Assembly (NCBI GenBank): GCA_013044305.1
Contig: JABEUT010000200.1
Coordinates: forward strand, 1-6,531
DNA: 6,531 nucleotides
Origin: Bacteroidia bacterium
GTDB lineage: Bacteria > Bacteroidota > Bacteroidia > JABEUT01
Reading direction: 5' to 3'
Shown one piece after another: positions 5,444 through 6,531 of this stretch (within the stretch, counting starts at the first letter, position 1; every line of letters starts with the position of its first letter). A model generated the notes under the pieces. The model was not told the DNA's origin. It did no database searches and saw only the letters and a program-made list of their open reading frames with translations. Position numbers and translations under genes: made by a program.

Positions 5444-5451
5444 TAGATTTG
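5444..5451 (+). promoter_or_regulatory. -7 box TAGATTTG of the TPR-protein promoter
   Basis: TAGATTTG matches TAnnTTTG exactly and ends 18 bases before the ATG at 5470. Transcription would start near 5458, leaving a leader of about 12 bases. No clear TTG is found at the -33 distance. Confidence 0.45.
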
Positions 5452-5469
5452 TGCTTCAAACAATCCGGT

Positions 5470-6531
5470 ATGAAGAGCAAGATATTTTTTTTGTTGACCA
5501 CCCTTACAGTAAGTGTTTTTAACCAGGTTTATTCACAGGAGAACAAGGTTGTAAGCGCCTGGGCGCACCTTGACGAATACAACAAGTATAAAGATTCGGT
5601 TGAATTGAAAGCCGCCAAAGATGCCATTGATGTGGCGGCTGTGAATGATAAAACGATGAATGAACCGAAGATGTGGCTGTACCGTGGTCAGGTTTATTTT
5701 GCATTATTTGATTTCCGCCTGAATGCAATTATTAACGGTTTAATTAAAAAGGAAGGCAAACCTACCAATGCTGAAAGCCTGCAGAAGATGAATTCGGAAG
5801 CCTATATCAGCGTGGATACAACAGCTATTTCGGTATCGGCATACTCATTTACAAGGGTTACCCAGCTTGAAGAAAAGGGCGAAAGGGTGGACGAGGCGCG
5901 CTCCATGCTCCCTGTATGCCTTAACCGTATGGCCAATATTGCCATTTCGGCATACAACAGCAAAAATTTTCCTGTTGCACTGGCTATGTTCGAAAGAGAA
6001 ATTGGGCTGTCTCATATATTGGGGATTAGCGATACTGCGGAAATGATGAGGCAGAACATTCAGAATGCCGGACGCACGGCCCAGCAGCTTCAGAACTACC
6101 CCAAGGCTTTGGGCTATTACCAGCAACTGGCAGGTATTTATGAAAAGATGCCGCCTTCAGACAAGGGTGCGCAATCTTATGCAGCCATGGTAGATATTTG
6201 TCTTAGCAACCTGAAGGATACCGCCAAAGCCCTTACATACCTTAAAGATGGCATGGATAAATATCCCGGCAACGTAATGCTTCTTATCAAGGAGATTAAT
6301 TTTTACCTGCACACGCATAACAGCGCCAAAGCCATTAGCAACCTGCAAACAGCCATTGGCAAGATTGAGCAGGCAAATAATCCGCAAGATAAGCCTCTGC
6401 TGGCTAAACTGTATTTTGCGCTCGGCAATACCTACGACAACATGGCAAACCCGAAAAATGATTCAGGAAAGGCCTTGCCGAAACCAGCCAATTACGACTC
6501 CCTGTTCAGTAAGGCGGAAGCCGGCTATACA
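5470..6531 (+). CDS. Secreted TPR-like protein, 3' end outside the window
   Basis: The frame from ATG 5470 is open for 354 codons and runs off the right edge without a stop. The N-terminus is a Sec signal peptide: Lys2 and Lys4, a hydrophobic core (IFFLLTTLTVSVF) and a likely cleavage at VYS-QEN around residue 22. There is no lipobox cysteine, so the product should be periplasmic or outer-membrane associated rather than a lipoprotein. The mature part is helical with TPR-like units: about 153-186 (ANIAISAYNSKNFPVALAMF), 197-228 (QLQNYPKALGYYQQLAGIYE), 235-266 (DTAKALTYLKDGMDKYPGN), 269-303 and 310 onwards (LLAKLYFALGNTYDNM), the last interrupted by a polar insert (PKNDSGKALPKPANYD). TPR domains bind other proteins; the partner is unknown. 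Bacteroidota carry many such single-purpose TPR proteins. It is divergent from gatB, and no functional link is implied. Confidence 0.9.
   Translation, partial: MKSKIFFLLTTLTVSVFNQVYSQENKVVSAWAHLDEYNKYKDSVELKAAKDAIDVAAVNDKTMNEPKMWLYRGQVYFALFDFRLNAIINGLIKKEGKPTNAESLQKMNSEAYISVDTTAISVSAYSFTRVTQLEEKGERVDEARSMLPVCLNRMANIAISAYNSKNFPVALAMFEREIGLSHILGISDTAEMMRQNIQNAGRTAQQLQNYPKALGYYQQLAGIYEKMPPSDKGAQSYAAMVDICLSNLKDTAKALTYLKDGMDKYPGNVMLLIKEINFYLHTHNSAKAISNLQTAIGKIEQANNPQDKPLLAKLYFALGNTYDNMANPKNDSGKALPKPANYDSLFSKAEAGYT

Noticed and set aside
5385..5501. N-terminal 39-residue extension of gatB (open frame to 5501)
   Set aside because: It would overlap the start and promoter of the divergent TPR gene, has no family similarity, and ATG 5384 already gives a normal-length GatB.
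15..5540. Similar AACCAGG...TATTCACAG words near both ends of the window as a long-distance repeat
   Set aside because: Both simply encode Tyr-Ser-Gln in unrelated proteins; the match does not extend.
1..6531. CRISPR array, insertion sequence, prophage or tRNA genes
   Set aside because: No spaced direct repeats, transposase motifs, terminal repeats, phage genes or tRNA cloverleaf were seen.

Overview
The window looks like a chromosomal piece of a Bacteroidota bacterium. The evidence is a 287-residue sigma factor with the N-terminus MRQLKI and no region 1.1, typical of that phylum; almost no Shine-Dalgarno sequences before the genes; two TAnnTTTG boxes, the phylum's -7 promoter element, in the one divergent intergenic region; and a cysteine-free GatB with the phylum-style SPISLGHPGTLP segment. 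A finer placement (for example Chitinophagales or Sphingobacteriales) is only a guess.

Layout. Positions 1-3641 hold eight closely packed plus-strand genes: a DEAD-box RNA helicase cut by the left edge, two small proteins I do not recognise, a small protein with two tandem putative zinc-binding repeats, an RpoD-like sigma factor, a CspA-type cold-shock protein, a single-RRM RNA-binding protein and a bS21 (rpsU) ribosomal protein. A 12-bp perfect hairpin follows. After a 240-bp convergent spacer comes gatB on the minus strand (3882-5384). Divergent from gatB, across an 85-bp promoter region, is a secreted TPR-like protein (from 5470) that runs off the right edge.

How the genes may work together. 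The first block joins RNA unwinding (helicase), RNA chaperoning (CspA), RNA binding (RRM), promoter choice (sigma) and ribosome composition (bS21). This is what one would expect of a cold-shock or growth-transition gene-expression module. The three small proteins in the middle are candidates for new parts of it. The most notable observations are the exactly repeated Cys/Cys/Cys/His/Trp spacing in the 80-residue protein, and a bS21 that appears to lack the tyrosine said to help hide the anti-Shine-Dalgarno sequence in Bacteroidota ribosomes. The GatB and TPR genes look like an ordinary neighbouring region.
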